In this document: positions 1 through 11,037 of the stretch, one piece after another
Numbering within the stretch: position 1 is the first letter of the stretch
Layout of the letters: each line of letters starts with the position of its first letter
Origin: Lingula anatina
Lineage: Eukaryota; Brachiopoda; Lingulata; Lingulida; Lingulidae
Assembly: GCF_001039355.2 (NCBI RefSeq)
Contig: NW_019775880.1
Span: forward strand, 169,844 to 233,843
Direction: 5' to 3'
Length of the DNA: 64,000 bases
Notes under the pieces: model-generated
Databases searched by the model: none
Told to the model about the DNA's origin: nothing
Seen by the model: the letters and a program-made list of their open reading frames with translations, nothing else
Position numbers and translations under genes: made by a program

Positions 1-1068
1 AACCATGTAGCGTCTATTATATCAAGGCTTGTAGCTTTCTTCTGTTGCCCCAGGATGTCGCAAGTTGGGTCTGGAGACTTGGAGTAGAAAAGGGCGGTTA
101 CCTTAGACGTCGATTGTGTCATGGTCGCTGAACGTCGATCGTCTTACACGAAAATACATGCGTTAGTGAGTAAATATCGTTCAAACTGCTACACAAAACT
201 CTTCTGGAAAACTACTTGTGTGCCTGTATATTTTTTAAGTCGTGCAAAAATATATAATAGTATTAATAATTATAACTTTCAAGATATAAAAAGTATAGGG
301 GCCTAGACGTTTGACATTGTCCCGAAGACATTATCTAGTCTATCATCATTGTATAGGCCTACAGCCCGATGACCTGATACTGTGATATAAGAGCAAGGAC
401 GGGTCGAGCAATATGTTTTTTCTTCCTTTTTCCCCTACAAAAACCTCGGATAGGGTATCTTTAATATGGAAATCATGTTTTTTCCTCAGGACAATTTAAT
501 TAAAATACCTATAGAACAGAACAACTGCGACACTTGTATTAATCACACAGGGTCTGCAAATAAAAGTTTTCAGATAATTTCGCCCAGAAGAATGCAGGTC
601 AAAAGGACATACATGTATAAATGAATGAGGGCACATGTACATATGAGTAGGGTAAGGGTGGGAAAAGAAAGTTGAAGAGGCTTGCAGTTTTCCCGCCCAC
701 TTTAAATTGACGATGTTGAGATACTTACATGTACCTGTACTGGTACAAAATCCAGTCACAAAATGTGAATGTTTAATATTATCAGATGTACCTACTATAG
801 TAACTACTGTTATCGCTGTATATTCAGTGACGACCTCATGTAGCCTGCGGTAACTTTTGTATTGTAGAGATGTACCGTGGATTAACGTTCTTTTTTTACT
901 GTAGTGTTTTGGTGTTTATCCTCAGGCAAGTCGTATATATCTGGTAGGCCTTCACGTTATCGACTGCTTGAATAGGTCCTATTCTTTTGCCACGACACCG
1001 GGCACCGGTAGTACATGTAGGCCTACATTATTTTTGTCGTGATGAAACTTTAAATTATTGATGAAAAA
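1..1068. other. Upstream flank, nothing recognised
   Basis: AT-rich flank before the glycosyltransferase gene. Short open frames occur on both strands but have no recognisable domain, signal peptide or splice context, so I do not call a gene. The words ACATGTAC and GTAGGCCTAC, common across this window, appear near 1010-1025. The promoter of the downstream gene presumably lies here, but I see no clear TATA box or initiator. Confidence 0.4.
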
Positions 1069-2463
1069 ATGGGGATAATGAGGTTTGTCGCCAGATGGAA
1101 GTCTGTAATTTTGAAATTGATGGTAATATATCTCGTCTGGAAATTATTTGAGCTTCTGCTTTTTCCACGTGGCCCCGCTAAAAGTGACAGGGCACTACCA
1201 GAACCGCCATTGTTCTCAAATCATAGTTACTGTAAAAATACAACAAGACTGAAAATTGACGACCGAGATCCAGATTATGTTCCACAATTCATTTCGGAAC
1301 AACATTCGCCAGGATTATATTTACATAAAGCTTATTTTGATGACAGACTCGCTCTGCAAGGAGACGCCTACGTGCGGATACTCGCTATGATACGATTGAA
1401 AGAGTTCTCATTTCTGAAGGAGGTGCACTGTCTTTTGTGGTATGATAGCTACAGAAACCCTTACTCAATAAAAGGCGAAGGGAGAGATATTTGGAATCCT
1501 AACAGAGGAGAATATTTATGTGTGATAATATCATGTAAGTTGCCAAAAACAGATAAAATCGGAGTACCGACGCAGGTAACTATTACAAAAGATCTCTGTG
1601 GGAAGCCAACTCACTATGTGCCAGTAAAACAAGCGTATCTATCACAAAGAAAACCAAAGGCTGTAATTTGCAACAAGGTTGTTTACAAACAGCCTGATCC
1701 CGTAAGATTGGTAGAATGGATTGAAACAAATAAACTGATGGGCGTAGAAAAGATCTACATGTACAATTCCTCTGTCCAGGGGAAAAGCAATGACGTGATG
1801 AAGTATTACAGCCAGCAAGGATTTGTTGAGGTGGATGATCACACATTTCCACAACGCTTCTGTAAGAAAGTATTCAACAGGACGTTTCCGCATTTTGATT
1901 ACTATCAAAACTGGCAAATCGAACTACTTTCCATGAATGATTGCCTCTATTCAGCAGACGGCAAATATATTATTAACAAAGATATAGATGAAGTGTTGTA
2001 CCAAGACAAATATCCGAACTGGAAAAAATATATTGAAAAGTATTTGCTTTTGACATATCCAAATGTTTCTTGTTACCTTTTTCATGCCGGTTTCTTCGTG
2101 AACGAATTTGGTGCAGACAAATCTTTAGACGTACCCAAATACCTTCACATGCTGAGATATAACACAAGGACACGGATTGATTGGGAAAGCCCCAAAAGCA
2201 TTATAAATGCTGATATAACACTCAGTATCGCTCATCATGTGACCAGTAGTGTGCTGAACGGTTATATTACACGAGTTGATATTCCGCCAAATTATGGTTA
2301 TCTCCGGCATTATCGCATATACTGTAACCTGGATGGTGAACCCAACAAGTGTGAGAAATTGTTGAAGGTGCCCTACAAGGATAACAAAATGTTGGCATTT
2401 AAGGACGAATTGATTAAAAGGATGCCGCCTGTACTGGAAAAGCTAAATATCAAATATGACTGA
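1069..2463 (+). CDS. Glycosyltransferase family 92 (DUF23) protein, type II membrane
   Basis: Single-exon gene for 464 residues. The N-terminus is short and basic, then has one hydrophobic segment at about residues 11-32 (VILKLMVIYLVWKLFELLLF), typical of a Golgi type II signal anchor. The lumenal part carries the GT92 core: a VxWIExNKLMGVEKIYMYNSS stretch near 215-236, then YIINKDIDEVLY, where D305-x-D307 fits the family metal/sugar-nucleotide DxD-like motif, followed by a cysteine- and aromatic-rich C-terminal half. Several N-glycosylation sequons are present (NHS, NTT, NSS, NRT, NVS). GT92 members transfer galactose or related sugars to glycans in the Golgi; the exact acceptor cannot be read from sequence. 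A second Met three codons in (MRF) is an alternative start. Lack of introns is common in invertebrate GT92 families and may reflect retroposition. The gene looks intact. Confidence 0.9.
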   Translation: MGIMRFVARWKSVILKLMVIYLVWKLFELLLFPRGPAKSDRALPEPPLFSNHSYCKNTTRLKIDDRDPDYVPQFISEQHSPGLYLHKAYFDDRLALQGDAYVRILAMIRLKEFSFLKEVHCLLWYDSYRNPYSIKGEGRDIWNPNRGEYLCVIISCKLPKTDKIGVPTQVTITKDLCGKPTHYVPVKQAYLSQRKPKAVICNKVVYKQPDPVRLVEWIETNKLMGVEKIYMYNSSVQGKSNDVMKYYSQQGFVEVDDHTFPQRFCKKVFNRTFPHFDYYQNWQIELLSMNDCLYSADGKYIINKDIDEVLYQDKYPNWKKYIEKYLLLTYPNVSCYLFHAGFFVNEFGADKSLDVPKYLHMLRYNTRTRIDWESPKSIINADITLSIAHHVTSSVLNGYITRVDIPPNYGYLRHYRIYCNLDGEPNKCEKLLKVPYKDNKMLAFKDELIKRMPPVLEKLNIKYD

Positions 2464-2683
2464 GAAAACGTGCAACATTGGAAAAGAAAAAAATTGATTA
2501 ACCACCTTGATGTTGCGTAAAATATATAGTTATATATGTATACAGGAGATTGAACAATGCATGTTAAAATGTCAAAGGATGAGGGTGGGTAAATTTATTA
2601 TTTTATTTATTCATATATTTTCATATTTAATGGGGTCTTTGGAAAACCGAGTCAGACTGTTATGATATAAAATTGGGACATTG

Positions 2684-2689
2684 AATAAA
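2684..2689 (+). promoter_or_regulatory. Candidate polyadenylation signal of GT92 gene
   Basis: AATAAA lies 221 nt after the glycosyltransferase stop codon and is the first canonical hexamer downstream on the plus strand. It is a plausible 3' end signal, not proven. Confidence 0.5.
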
Positions 2690-3888
2690 TTAACAGTAGC
2701 CCATGTTCTCTGTTTTTGATGTGCAAGCTGCAACATCCCACGAGCGGGTTATCCCCTGCAAAGTTGATATGAATCAGAAAACTCCTTTTTTGCCATGCCA
2801 AGGATGCACACGTGCACAGTATTCATGCACAGTATTTACATATGGGGCCTGTTTTAGTTCACATTTTAGTCTATTTATCATACCACCCAAAAACAATATA
2901 TTACAAAAATCCATATCTATCTATATACGTGTATTTATACTTATTGTATTCATATACTCACACACACTTTCACACACGTACACTTGTATGCGTTTTAATA
3001 GTCTACATTGACCGTGGATAAATCACAGTAGTCCAAGTAAATTGGTTACATCCCGATACCTCCATGTACTGATACTGCCTCGCACCGTCACTCCCCCACA
3101 TTAGTCCGGTTGCTTAGGGCAAAAAAATGGCCAAATCGTGACACAGCGGATAAAAGCACCAAACTTTGCATGTGGGTACCTTTTGACATACTAAATCAAA
3201 TTAGAGCCGTAGCCCACGGAAAAAAATTTACTGTTTGGCCAAAAAATCCAAAATGGCCGCCAATTTGTGAAATTTTGTAGAAATATATACATATCTATGT
3301 TGATTTTTATCAAATTAAGTATTTTCTCAATGTTTTCCACATTACTCACACACAGCGTAGATTCCATTGGCTTTGTTGATTTTAATTAAAATTGTTAAAA
3401 ATACCTGTTTTATAAACCTTTCTGTAATACTATTTTTCAAAAGTGCACTCTCTTGGGACCCAAAAAAGACACATTTTATTCGAAATCTTGTGGAAAAATA
3501 AAGGAAACAATTACTTAAATTGGGTTGCTTTGTAACTACATGTTACTTGTAAAAACATAGTTGACCTTTGACTTTAGACGGTACAGCTCTTCTTTGTGAT
3601 TCTTAAGCAATGTCTGTATACTTAACCTTGTTCTTTAACGTTGGGTATGGCATATACAGATTATACAACCTTCACTTACTTATTTTTGTTTTTGTTTTAA
3701 ATTACACACTAAAGGCTTTTCCTCATGTACCTCTCAGTTGGTTGAACTATGGAGTAATAAGCGATAAATTGTCACATTTGTCGTAGACTACGTGGATGTG
3801 TGACATTTTAAAATTTATGTTTTCCATAGGCGATTTTAAGAACCATTTAACAAGTTAAATGTGCTACAGTTACTGTTGACCGTAAATA
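2690..3888. other. Non-coding flank with a repeat-like segment
   Basis: No gene recognised. The stretch at about 3110-3270, with its GGCCAAAAAATCCAAAATGG word, has the look of a dispersed repeat, but no inverted ends or second copy were found here, so it is not called as an element. A CA-rich run lies near 2960-2980. Confidence 0.35.
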
Positions 3889-4248
3889 ATTAAAGGGATA
3901 ATAACTTCGTTTTGGCAAAAAAATTAATTTTCCTTGAGTAAACAACAATTTTCCTATACTTACCAATGGTTTATGAATCCATTTCTACATTCAAAGTTAG
4001 TTCCTGCTTTTTTGCTAAAAACTTTTTTTATTTTATTTATTTATTTTTTTTGTTATACATGTTACCTCTTAAGAGATTATTACAGAGTATAGCCATCTGT
4101 GGCGGTCACGTGGTAGCTCAGATATCAGAATAATAGCTATAACTGCCGTTTTTGTTGTAAAACAGAATATATAATATTTCTATGAGTTGTTTACAATATA
4201 TTTATTGTAAAATATAGATCTCATACGAAGAGTTATTATCCCTTAAAG
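3889..4248. mobile_element. Short inverted-repeat (MITE-like) element
   Basis: The left end TTAAAGGGATAATAACT and the right end AGTTATTATCCCTTAA are inverted copies about 340 bp apart, with no coding capacity between. Both ends abut TTAA, but the extra A on the left makes the exact target duplication unclear. A non-autonomous DNA transposon is the simplest reading. Confidence 0.5.
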
Positions 4249-4286
4249 ATACTGATGAGTACCAACGCTAATAATATGAAAATTAC

Positions 4287-5022
4287 AAGGAGTAGCGGTG
4301 CGGGGGAGTAATAATGGAGGATAGTAAAGATGCGGGAAAGCAACGATACAGGGGAGTATCGGTGTGAAGGAATAGGCCTAACGGTGCGTGCAAAACGGTG
4401 ATTTTATAAGGGATTAATCGATGCGGAGGTCTGTCGGTGTGGGGTCGAATCAATGCGCATGATGCAAAAAATTACTAAGGGGATTGGGTATAGGTGCGGG
4501 GAATAACGGTGCGAGTTTCGGTGCAGGGACGTAAAGACATGCAAAATTGCAAGGAGTAGCGGTGCGGGGGAGTAATAATGCGGGAAAGCAACGATACAGG
4601 GGAGTATCGGTGTGAAGGAATAGGCCTATAGGTGCGAGCAAAACGGTAATTTCACTCAGTTTTCACCCCTGTTTGTCTGTTTGTCTGTTATCAACATAAC
4701 TCAAAAAGTTATGGACCGATTTTGATGAAATTTTCAGGGAAGGTCAGAAATGGGTTAACTTAGAAGTGTTTAGTTTTTGGTGGTGATCCGGATCAATAAT
4801 CAATCAATTATCAATAATAATCCAAAAATTGCTGCCTCGGCGGTCTGCGCTGTCGAAGTGCTTTTCTAGTTTTATAAGGGATTAATCGATGCGGAGGTGT
4901 GGAGTCGTATCAATGAGCATGATGCAAAAAATTACTAAGGTGTGTAGAGGGGGGGGGGGGAGTATAGGTGTGGGGAATAACGGCGCGAGTTTTGGCGCGG
5001 GGACGTATAGACATGACTCCAG
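4287..5022 (+). repeat. Two-copy tandem repeat of about 264 bp, second copy interrupted
   Basis: AAGGAGTAGCGGTGCGGGGG occurs at 4287 and again at 4551, and TTTTATAAGGGATTAATCGA at 4402 and 4870. After allowing for a 16-nt deletion and a block at 4653-4868 found only in copy 2, the copies align end to end. The unit is built from variants of GGTGCGGGG and GAGTA. No coding potential. Confidence 0.75.
4653..4868 (+). mobile_element. Inserted dispersed repeat inside the tandem repeat
   Basis: This block interrupts copy 2 of the surrounding repeat exactly where copy 1 is continuous, so it is a later insertion. It begins CACTCAGTTTTCACC, contains GTTTGTCTGTTTGTCTGTT and GGACCGATTTTGATGAAATT, and ends GCGCTGTCGAAGTGCTTTTC. 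A diverged reverse-complement copy lies at 59101-59243. Non-coding, probably a SINE- or MITE-class repeat. Confidence 0.6.
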
Positions 5023-5399
5023 TAAGGTTAATACTACACCTGTGTAAACCACTTTGTATTTTAGTACACATCGTAAACAGATTATTGCCTAGTTACCACT
5101 GTTGGTTATTACGCGCCCAACTGGCAAGTACAATGGAAAAGCAAAAGTCGAGCTTAGCAACCATTATTGTTAACGATCGTGTCAATAACAGTACGGACTG
5201 AGTAAACAAACGTAGTGGAGTGCTTGTTTAAAAGTGAAAGTGCAGTGTTGGTTCTCAACCGTCTCATAGGCTATCAAAAAATACAATATTTTGATTTTAC
5301 AGGATATAGAGCGCCAGCTAGTTTAGTGCATGGTATGTACAGTAGCATTTGAAGTATGCTTTTTCTACCCTAATCATCAGTTTGTCAATTGATTTATGA

Positions 5400-5458
5400 T
5401 CTCTTTCTCTCTCTTTCTCTCTCTCATTCTTCTCTCTCTCTCTCTCTCTCTCTCTCAT

Positions 5459-5498
<40 letters not shown>
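5400..5498. repeat. (TC)n then (CA)n microsatellite
   Basis: A run of TCTCTC with TTC and ATTC interruptions passes into an uninterrupted ACACAC run. Ordinary compound microsatellite. Confidence 0.9.
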
Positions 5499-6326
5499 TT
5501 ATAAGGAGAAAGTGGATATGCATTTCGGTATTAACATTAATTTGACCTAGCTTCTGAGCTTCCGTTGCTGTTTTATTTCATTTACCTTACAAGATTTCTT
5601 AAATTCTACTGCCTTTGTATCTTTTTATTATATCAGCACTGGCATTCACATCATCAAACCATTTGTTTCAAAACTGTTTTAGTTGAAAATATTCCCTCTT
5701 CTTTTAATAAACAGCCGTAAACTCTGCTAGTGTCTGTCACCAGGAGTTGTTTCAGCGATCAAAAGTGTCTGAGAGATAATTTAGAATCTGATAGAATATC
5801 AAAATCAACATATATACAAAATCAATATATATACGTGGCAATGACAGTCTGTTTGTCCAAGGGAGTAAACAGCCAAATTACATTCTATATATATGGCATA
5901 CAGTGATTATTGACGTGGCAAAGTTTCTGTATCATTCGCATCCATTGTTTTTGAAAATTTCAACAGCACCTGTACAGGTCACAAGCAGGGAGTGGTGTGT
6001 CAGTGATTCTAGATTTAGAGCAGGAAATGAAACTTATATTAGACTACCTTTCCACATAATTGACATATTCTTTGAGATCCTGGAATTGGGGTATGTTTTC
6101 TACCTCTTCTACTTCTTTGTTGCGTACATTCATACCTGATAGTCCTTTTTGAAATCTCCTATAAGTCCTCTGTGGGTATGTATTCAAAGAAGAAAAGAGT
6201 CCAATGTAGCATTTTCAAAGATTTAAACATACCTATTCGTTAGGTCGAGACTGTTTGTCGCACTAAAGAGTGATTGCTTAATGGTAAATAGAGCTTTCAT
6301 AGCTTTGCCTTTCAGATCCGTAGAGT

Positions 6327-6420
6327 AAGGAAGCCGACAGGTGACATGTTAAGAAATATTATGGCGTAATTACGAGATACATAGTCGTCATTACGACATA
6401 ACTATCTCGTAATAACAACA
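6327..6420 (+). mobile_element. Partial MITE related to the one at 24997-25252
   Basis: GGAAGCCGACAGG followed by a near-match to CATGTTAAAAAATAT reproduces about 36 nt of the terminal repeat of the palindromic MITE in the PARP14-like gene. Beyond that the sequence differs and shows its own small inverted repeat around ATCTCGTAAT. The far terminal repeat was not found, so this is one end or a diverged relative. Confidence 0.5.
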
Positions 6421-8569
6421 TACATGTAACCTAAAAATCTTCATTAATATATACGCGCGACCTAAACATGACAGACTAATGGTGCACATACTTGGACATG
6501 GCATGGTAGATTTTATTACGCTTTAACAATGATGTACAGATGCTATGTGTGATGTAAAGGTCAATTTATATTCATATTCTTTATCATTTTACCACGAGCC
6601 TGAAATAAGAGACGGCACTTTTCACCCCACCACACAGTTATGGTAGTTCTTATGTTTGCCACTATGGAAACAGGATGAGTCATTTAATAAAACATTATTT
6701 GGTCTTTTCTGATACATGTAAAAATACAATTTTTGAGAGCAAGTTGAACGTCAATCTCCAATATGTAACATGGTCATTTGAGAAAATATTGTGCATTTAC
6801 ATGGACAAGACTGACACACACCCAGCAAGGCCAACAGTGCACTTAGGCCTATACATGTTAAGAAAGATATAAATTAATAGCATACAGTACCAATTTTCAT
6901 GAAGTGTCGCAGGCTGTCATGACTTAATAATCGTCTTAAATTGGCTTTTAATAAACATAACGTACGGATTTTCTTTTGACATAATGTCAATTTACTTTAG
7001 CACTTTTTAAAACATATACATATACAGATATAGCTGGTTTAGATAATGTAATTTTCAAACCCAACCTCTACATATATAATCAATAAAGTGGACATTTTAA
7101 CATCAACAACTAACACAACCAAGATCGCCAGATTTGAACACATAGACAACCTGTGAGTAGGTTCCTATCAAAAGCCTCCTTGTCCGACACAGAACTGAAC
7201 AACACAAGGTGGTTTGAGCGATGCCTGGGATATTTTCCAGATTAAACCCTAAAATCATATCCCAAGGAATGTCTTGCCCTGGTAGCATCCAGGTGAGGTC
7301 AGACTCATTAGCGAACGTTCTTTGTGAATAGGCACTGACATGAGGGTCCTTTGTGGGACGTGTAACACTTTTATAGATAATAATTTGGAAATATGGAGAT
7401 CCAGAATATCGCATTTAATGGTTGTCGTGTGACTAAGAATAAGCGATGTATTTTTTGTTTGTTTGTTTGTTTGTTTCACTGGCGAATTCAATTAAAAAAC
7501 TGATGCCACATTGACATGAAGGTGGTTATCAAACGTTATTAAAACACAATTTTAATCCTTTATTTCATTTATCAGTCAGAAAAATAGGAAAAGAGTGATG
7601 AAAATCGATTTGAAAAAAAAAACATATAAACTTTCAAGTTTGTATATGATTAAAATACAGTTCGAGTTCGAAAACCAGCCTGACCGGATTTTTGCCTTCT
7701 TTCTTTCTTTTCTTCTTTATTTTAATTATAATTTTTATTTTATTATTTATTTATTTATGTTTGGAGTTATGCAGTTCTTCATTTTTCACATTTTTACATG
7801 TTGAACTTCCATGGAGTAGGGCACCTTTGCTAGTCAGATTTTCTAAATATCTGTGATCCTCATATTATACATGTATTCTAAAACATTGGTGGAAATTATG
7901 CCGTTAAAAGGTATGTAATATTGCATCAAAATGGAAGAAAACCCTTTCTAGACACTGCCTCGAAAATACAAATTATCGGTGTTTATATTTTTTGTTCCAA
8001 GGCATAAACATAGACAACTCAAAGCTTTAATTGTCTATTTAACACCTTTCTATTTTGAGGTGAGATGGCAATCGGTATGAGGCATAACTTCATCCCCGAA
8101 CAAGATTTTATCACGAATATTGGCAGAGTTGACCAGGAGTGCATAGGATAAAATCCCGTGCCGTCATTTTGGTTTGATTTTTTTTTTTTTTGTTGTTGTT
8201 GTTATGAAATTATGAGCCCCTTATTGCAGATTAATCAATTTTAAAAACTGACCTTAGACTTTTAAGAAAAAAATCACCGGCATTATGGAGCACTAATGGT
8301 GTCAGTGAAGCGGCGTTGAAACGGTGGTTGTGGGTGCTCAGTTAAAAGAGAAATTTGAGAAACCGATTTTTCAGTTTTTACCCAAAAGTCGCAATTATGA
8401 CATCACCCGTAAGGCGGCATATGTGTATATACATTAATGTTAATGAATTTAGTCACTGTATACTGAAGATTTATTTATTATCCAAAAGAAGGTATGTTAG
8501 GCAGTAAAAAGAGTTTTGGGCGAAGGGAGACAATTTCCTTATCTTAGAGCGCGTTCAGAACAGATGATC

Positions 8570-8755
8570 CAAGGACTAACTGATCCGCCGACAACATATG
8601 GCCGACCCCACTTCAAAAGCTATGCCGCCATAGTGGTCTCCCCGCCTCAACAAGCGCTTCAGGAGGCAAGCAATTAAACCTCGAAACCGAGATTTAATCC
8701 GTTTTATGGCGCGGGTGGAGGCGGGGAGACCATCAAAGATTAGCGGCGGCGTTTA
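8570..8755. mobile_element. Nested hairpin / foldback element
   Basis: GGTCTCCCCGCCTC (8635-8648) is perfectly inverted as GAGGCGGGGAGACC (8718-8731). Inside, ATTAAACCTCG pairs with CGAGATTTAAT with one mismatch. The segment is far more GC-rich than its surroundings. Probably a small foldback or MITE remnant; outer limits are uncertain. Confidence 0.45.
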
Positions 8756-8889
8756 AATTTTTATACACCCCTGAAAGCTTTTCTGGATATACATTTTCTG
8801 AAATGCCCCCATTGAAAGAAACTTAATTACCGTCCGGTTTTTGGGATGTTTGCACGTTTCTGTCTAGTTCTTATAGCCATTGCTTTTTT

Positions 8890-10650
8890 TTACGTATTTA
8901 GTACCATATGATTTTCCCTGCTCCACTCATAAACATGCCCCATGCTGCTATTCAGTTTGGTGTTTGGTTCACGTACAGATTTATCAGTGGCGGTAATTGT
9001 AGAGTCATCAGCATACATATCAATTTCTCCATCATTCATATGAAGTTGCAGGTCATTTATGGAAACGATTAAAAATGCAACATTGGGGGACTCTACAAGA
9101 GATTGGCACGGGTTCAGATATTTCATTTTATAATATTGTCTGCTGCTTTCTATTTGTGAGATTTGAGGTAAATCATGAGAGTGCTAGCTCATCGAAATTA
9201 TACAGCTGCAGTTTTTTAAGTTGGACTTGATGGTCTACCAAGTCGAATGTTTTCCTCAGGTCTAAAACCAGACCTAAAACACCACGCGAGGAACGATTCT
9301 GTCCCCACTGTCCTGCAATCGAGGATGAAGTGCACTTCCTACTGGAATGTAGACACCATGTAAAAGAGAGGGATGTTAAAACTATTCACTCAATGTGACA
9401 TGCATCACCTAGCAAGCAGTGACGAGAAGGTTAAAATCATATTAAGCCCAGAAAATGAGAAAGGTTGGACGCTGTTGGTAAATACATCCAGAGGGCAATT
9501 TCGAAAAGAAATGAGTATCTGCCACACTGAAGTAGCCTCTTCCTGCTATATTATATGTACCAAAAGCATGGCACATTAGCTACATATACAGCTATAAGCC
9601 TATATAAATGTGTGTTCTCCCAGTGTATTGAACTATTTACAATTGTAATAATTTTTTTAAACACTGTTTAAGTAGTAATCCATAGTGATATGTAACTATC
9701 AATTTATTTATTTATTTATTTATCTATTTGTAGTATAGAGGGCTAACAAATGTAACTGTCACATTTAATGCTCGAATAAATTATTATTATAAAATGATGA
9801 CACTATTCATGTGCCCATTTGGTTGTACGTAAGGACAATTTCACATGGAAAGGACTTTCGGAAGTGGAGAAGATTGTGGTTTTTATAGAAAGCATCATGT
9901 ACATGCCGTTCAATTACATGTAGTTTGGAGAGTACAGATAGGACTGAGATTAGCCTGTTGTTCTCACATCCTTGCTTGTCTCCGTCTTTGCAGATGAGTG
10001 TAACTCTAGCATCTTTCCAAATACTTGGGAATATATATTAGACCGTAAAGATATATTTATAATGTTAGTAATTAGGTGTGCTATTTCAGCTGCCGTTAGT
10101 TTGTGCAATTTAGTTGGTATCTTATCCAGGCCCACTGACTTTTGGAATCTAGGGCTTTAAGATGCTTTTCTACGGTTGAAGGCGAGATGGGTGGAATAGA
10201 GAATTTTTCGCTGTTTGGTATTTTAAAGTTTATATAAGATTTAAGTTTTTTATGGGAAGCACAGTTATTTTTTGCAGTTTTTTTCCTAATTTCAGCAAAG
10301 AATTAGTTGGATTTTTCAGCAATCTCAATCTCAGCAATCTAAGTGATTTCCGTTTCTGTGTCATTTATGTAGACGGATGGGAAGATGAGTGTGGCTTTGG
10401 AGATAGTAGCCCCCGCAGCGTTTTGGAATCATTTAGGTTGGCTTTAATGATGGTTTGAAAGTAAGTGGTTTTGGCTTTTGTTATCATGATATTTACTTTA
10501 TTTCGCCAAAATTTTCTAGTTTTCTCTTATTTAGCATTAGAATCTATTTCATTGATTGTACGTAGAATGTCATCGTTGATCCATTCCAGTTGTATTGTGC
10601 GTTTAACTGTTCTTTTTTAAGAGGGGTATACTGGTTCACAATAATGTTCA
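8890..10650 (-). mobile_element. Degenerate CR1/jockey-type LINE remnant, interrupted
   Basis: Reading the minus strand from high to low coordinates gives, with stops and frameshifts, a pre-RT segment (near 10250-10600), GLDKIPTKLHKLTAAEI (near 10100-10140), LHVIERHVHDAFYKNHNLLH (near 9870-9930), LDLRKTFDLVDH (near 9240-9262) and MYADDSTITATD (near 9000-9030), the catalytic YADD box. The order matches a non-LTR reverse transcriptase. At least three in-frame stops lie between the LDLRKTFD and YADD blocks, so it is dead. The RT is split between about 9262 and 9795 by a plus-strand fragment of another LINE. Confidence 0.8.
9262..9792 (+). mobile_element. 5'-truncated LINE 3' fragment nested in the opposite-strand LINE
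   Basis: The plus strand encodes EERFCPHCPAIEDEVHFLLE followed by CRHHVKERD, the cysteine-containing motif near the C-terminus of several LINE ORF2 proteins. A frameshift then leads into the frame at 9373-9579. The 3' end is AT-rich and finishes with AATAAATTATTATTAT at 9774-9789, a typical short-repeat LINE tail. The surrounding reverse transcriptase resumes on both sides, so this copy inserted later. Confidence 0.7.
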
Positions 10651-10820
10651 TAAATGGATTTGCATATCTATCTATTCCAGGAATTTGTTTTATCAAGTTG
10701 ACACCGGTGTAAATATACATATATACTGTAGATCTACAACAGTGTTTTTTCCTTTGCCATATCAACTTCTTTTTTTTCTTACAGCGTATGTGAATATATT
10801 ACAAAACTACTTTCCACTTC

Positions 10821-11037
10821 ATGGTTTCAGAAATGAGATCGGAAAACGACCTAAACTCTCCGCCTCCGAGTCTTTCAGTTGAGAAGGCTGTAAAGGTGAC
10901 AGGTTTCCCAGCAGGTACAACGAAAGAGGCAATTCACCGCTATTTCCACAGTAACACACTTGGTTATCCAAATGTAACAAATGTGACCTTCGGGCCCGAC
11001 AATGTGGTTGTTTACGTCACTTTTGCCAATGGTACAG
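10821..11037 (+). CDS. PARP14-like: PARP14-like exon 1: RRM N-terminal half
   Basis: Encodes MVSEMRSEND and then KAVKVTGFPAGTTKEAIHRY, the beta1-alpha1 part of an RRM, ending in VVVYVTFANGTG at a GTAGG donor, phase 1. Exon 2 continues with ERNKVLRVRTHSILDSPVKV, which completes the fold, so the domain is split by an 8.6-kb intron. Upstream, a TTTTTTTTCTTACAG acceptor ends at 10784, suggesting a leader exon before this one. Confidence 0.8.

Larger units (their letters stand above)
5023..8560. other. Intergenic region, no gene recognised
   Basis: AT-rich DNA with scattered small open frames lacking recognisable domains. It holds a TC/CA microsatellite (5400-5498), a partial MITE (6327-6420) and a TTTG run (7448-7478). 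Nothing else could be assigned. Confidence 0.4.

Noticed and set aside
1583-2310. Minus-strand frames within the GT92 gene
   Set aside because: Antisense shadows of a long, well-supported coding exon; no recognisable protein features.
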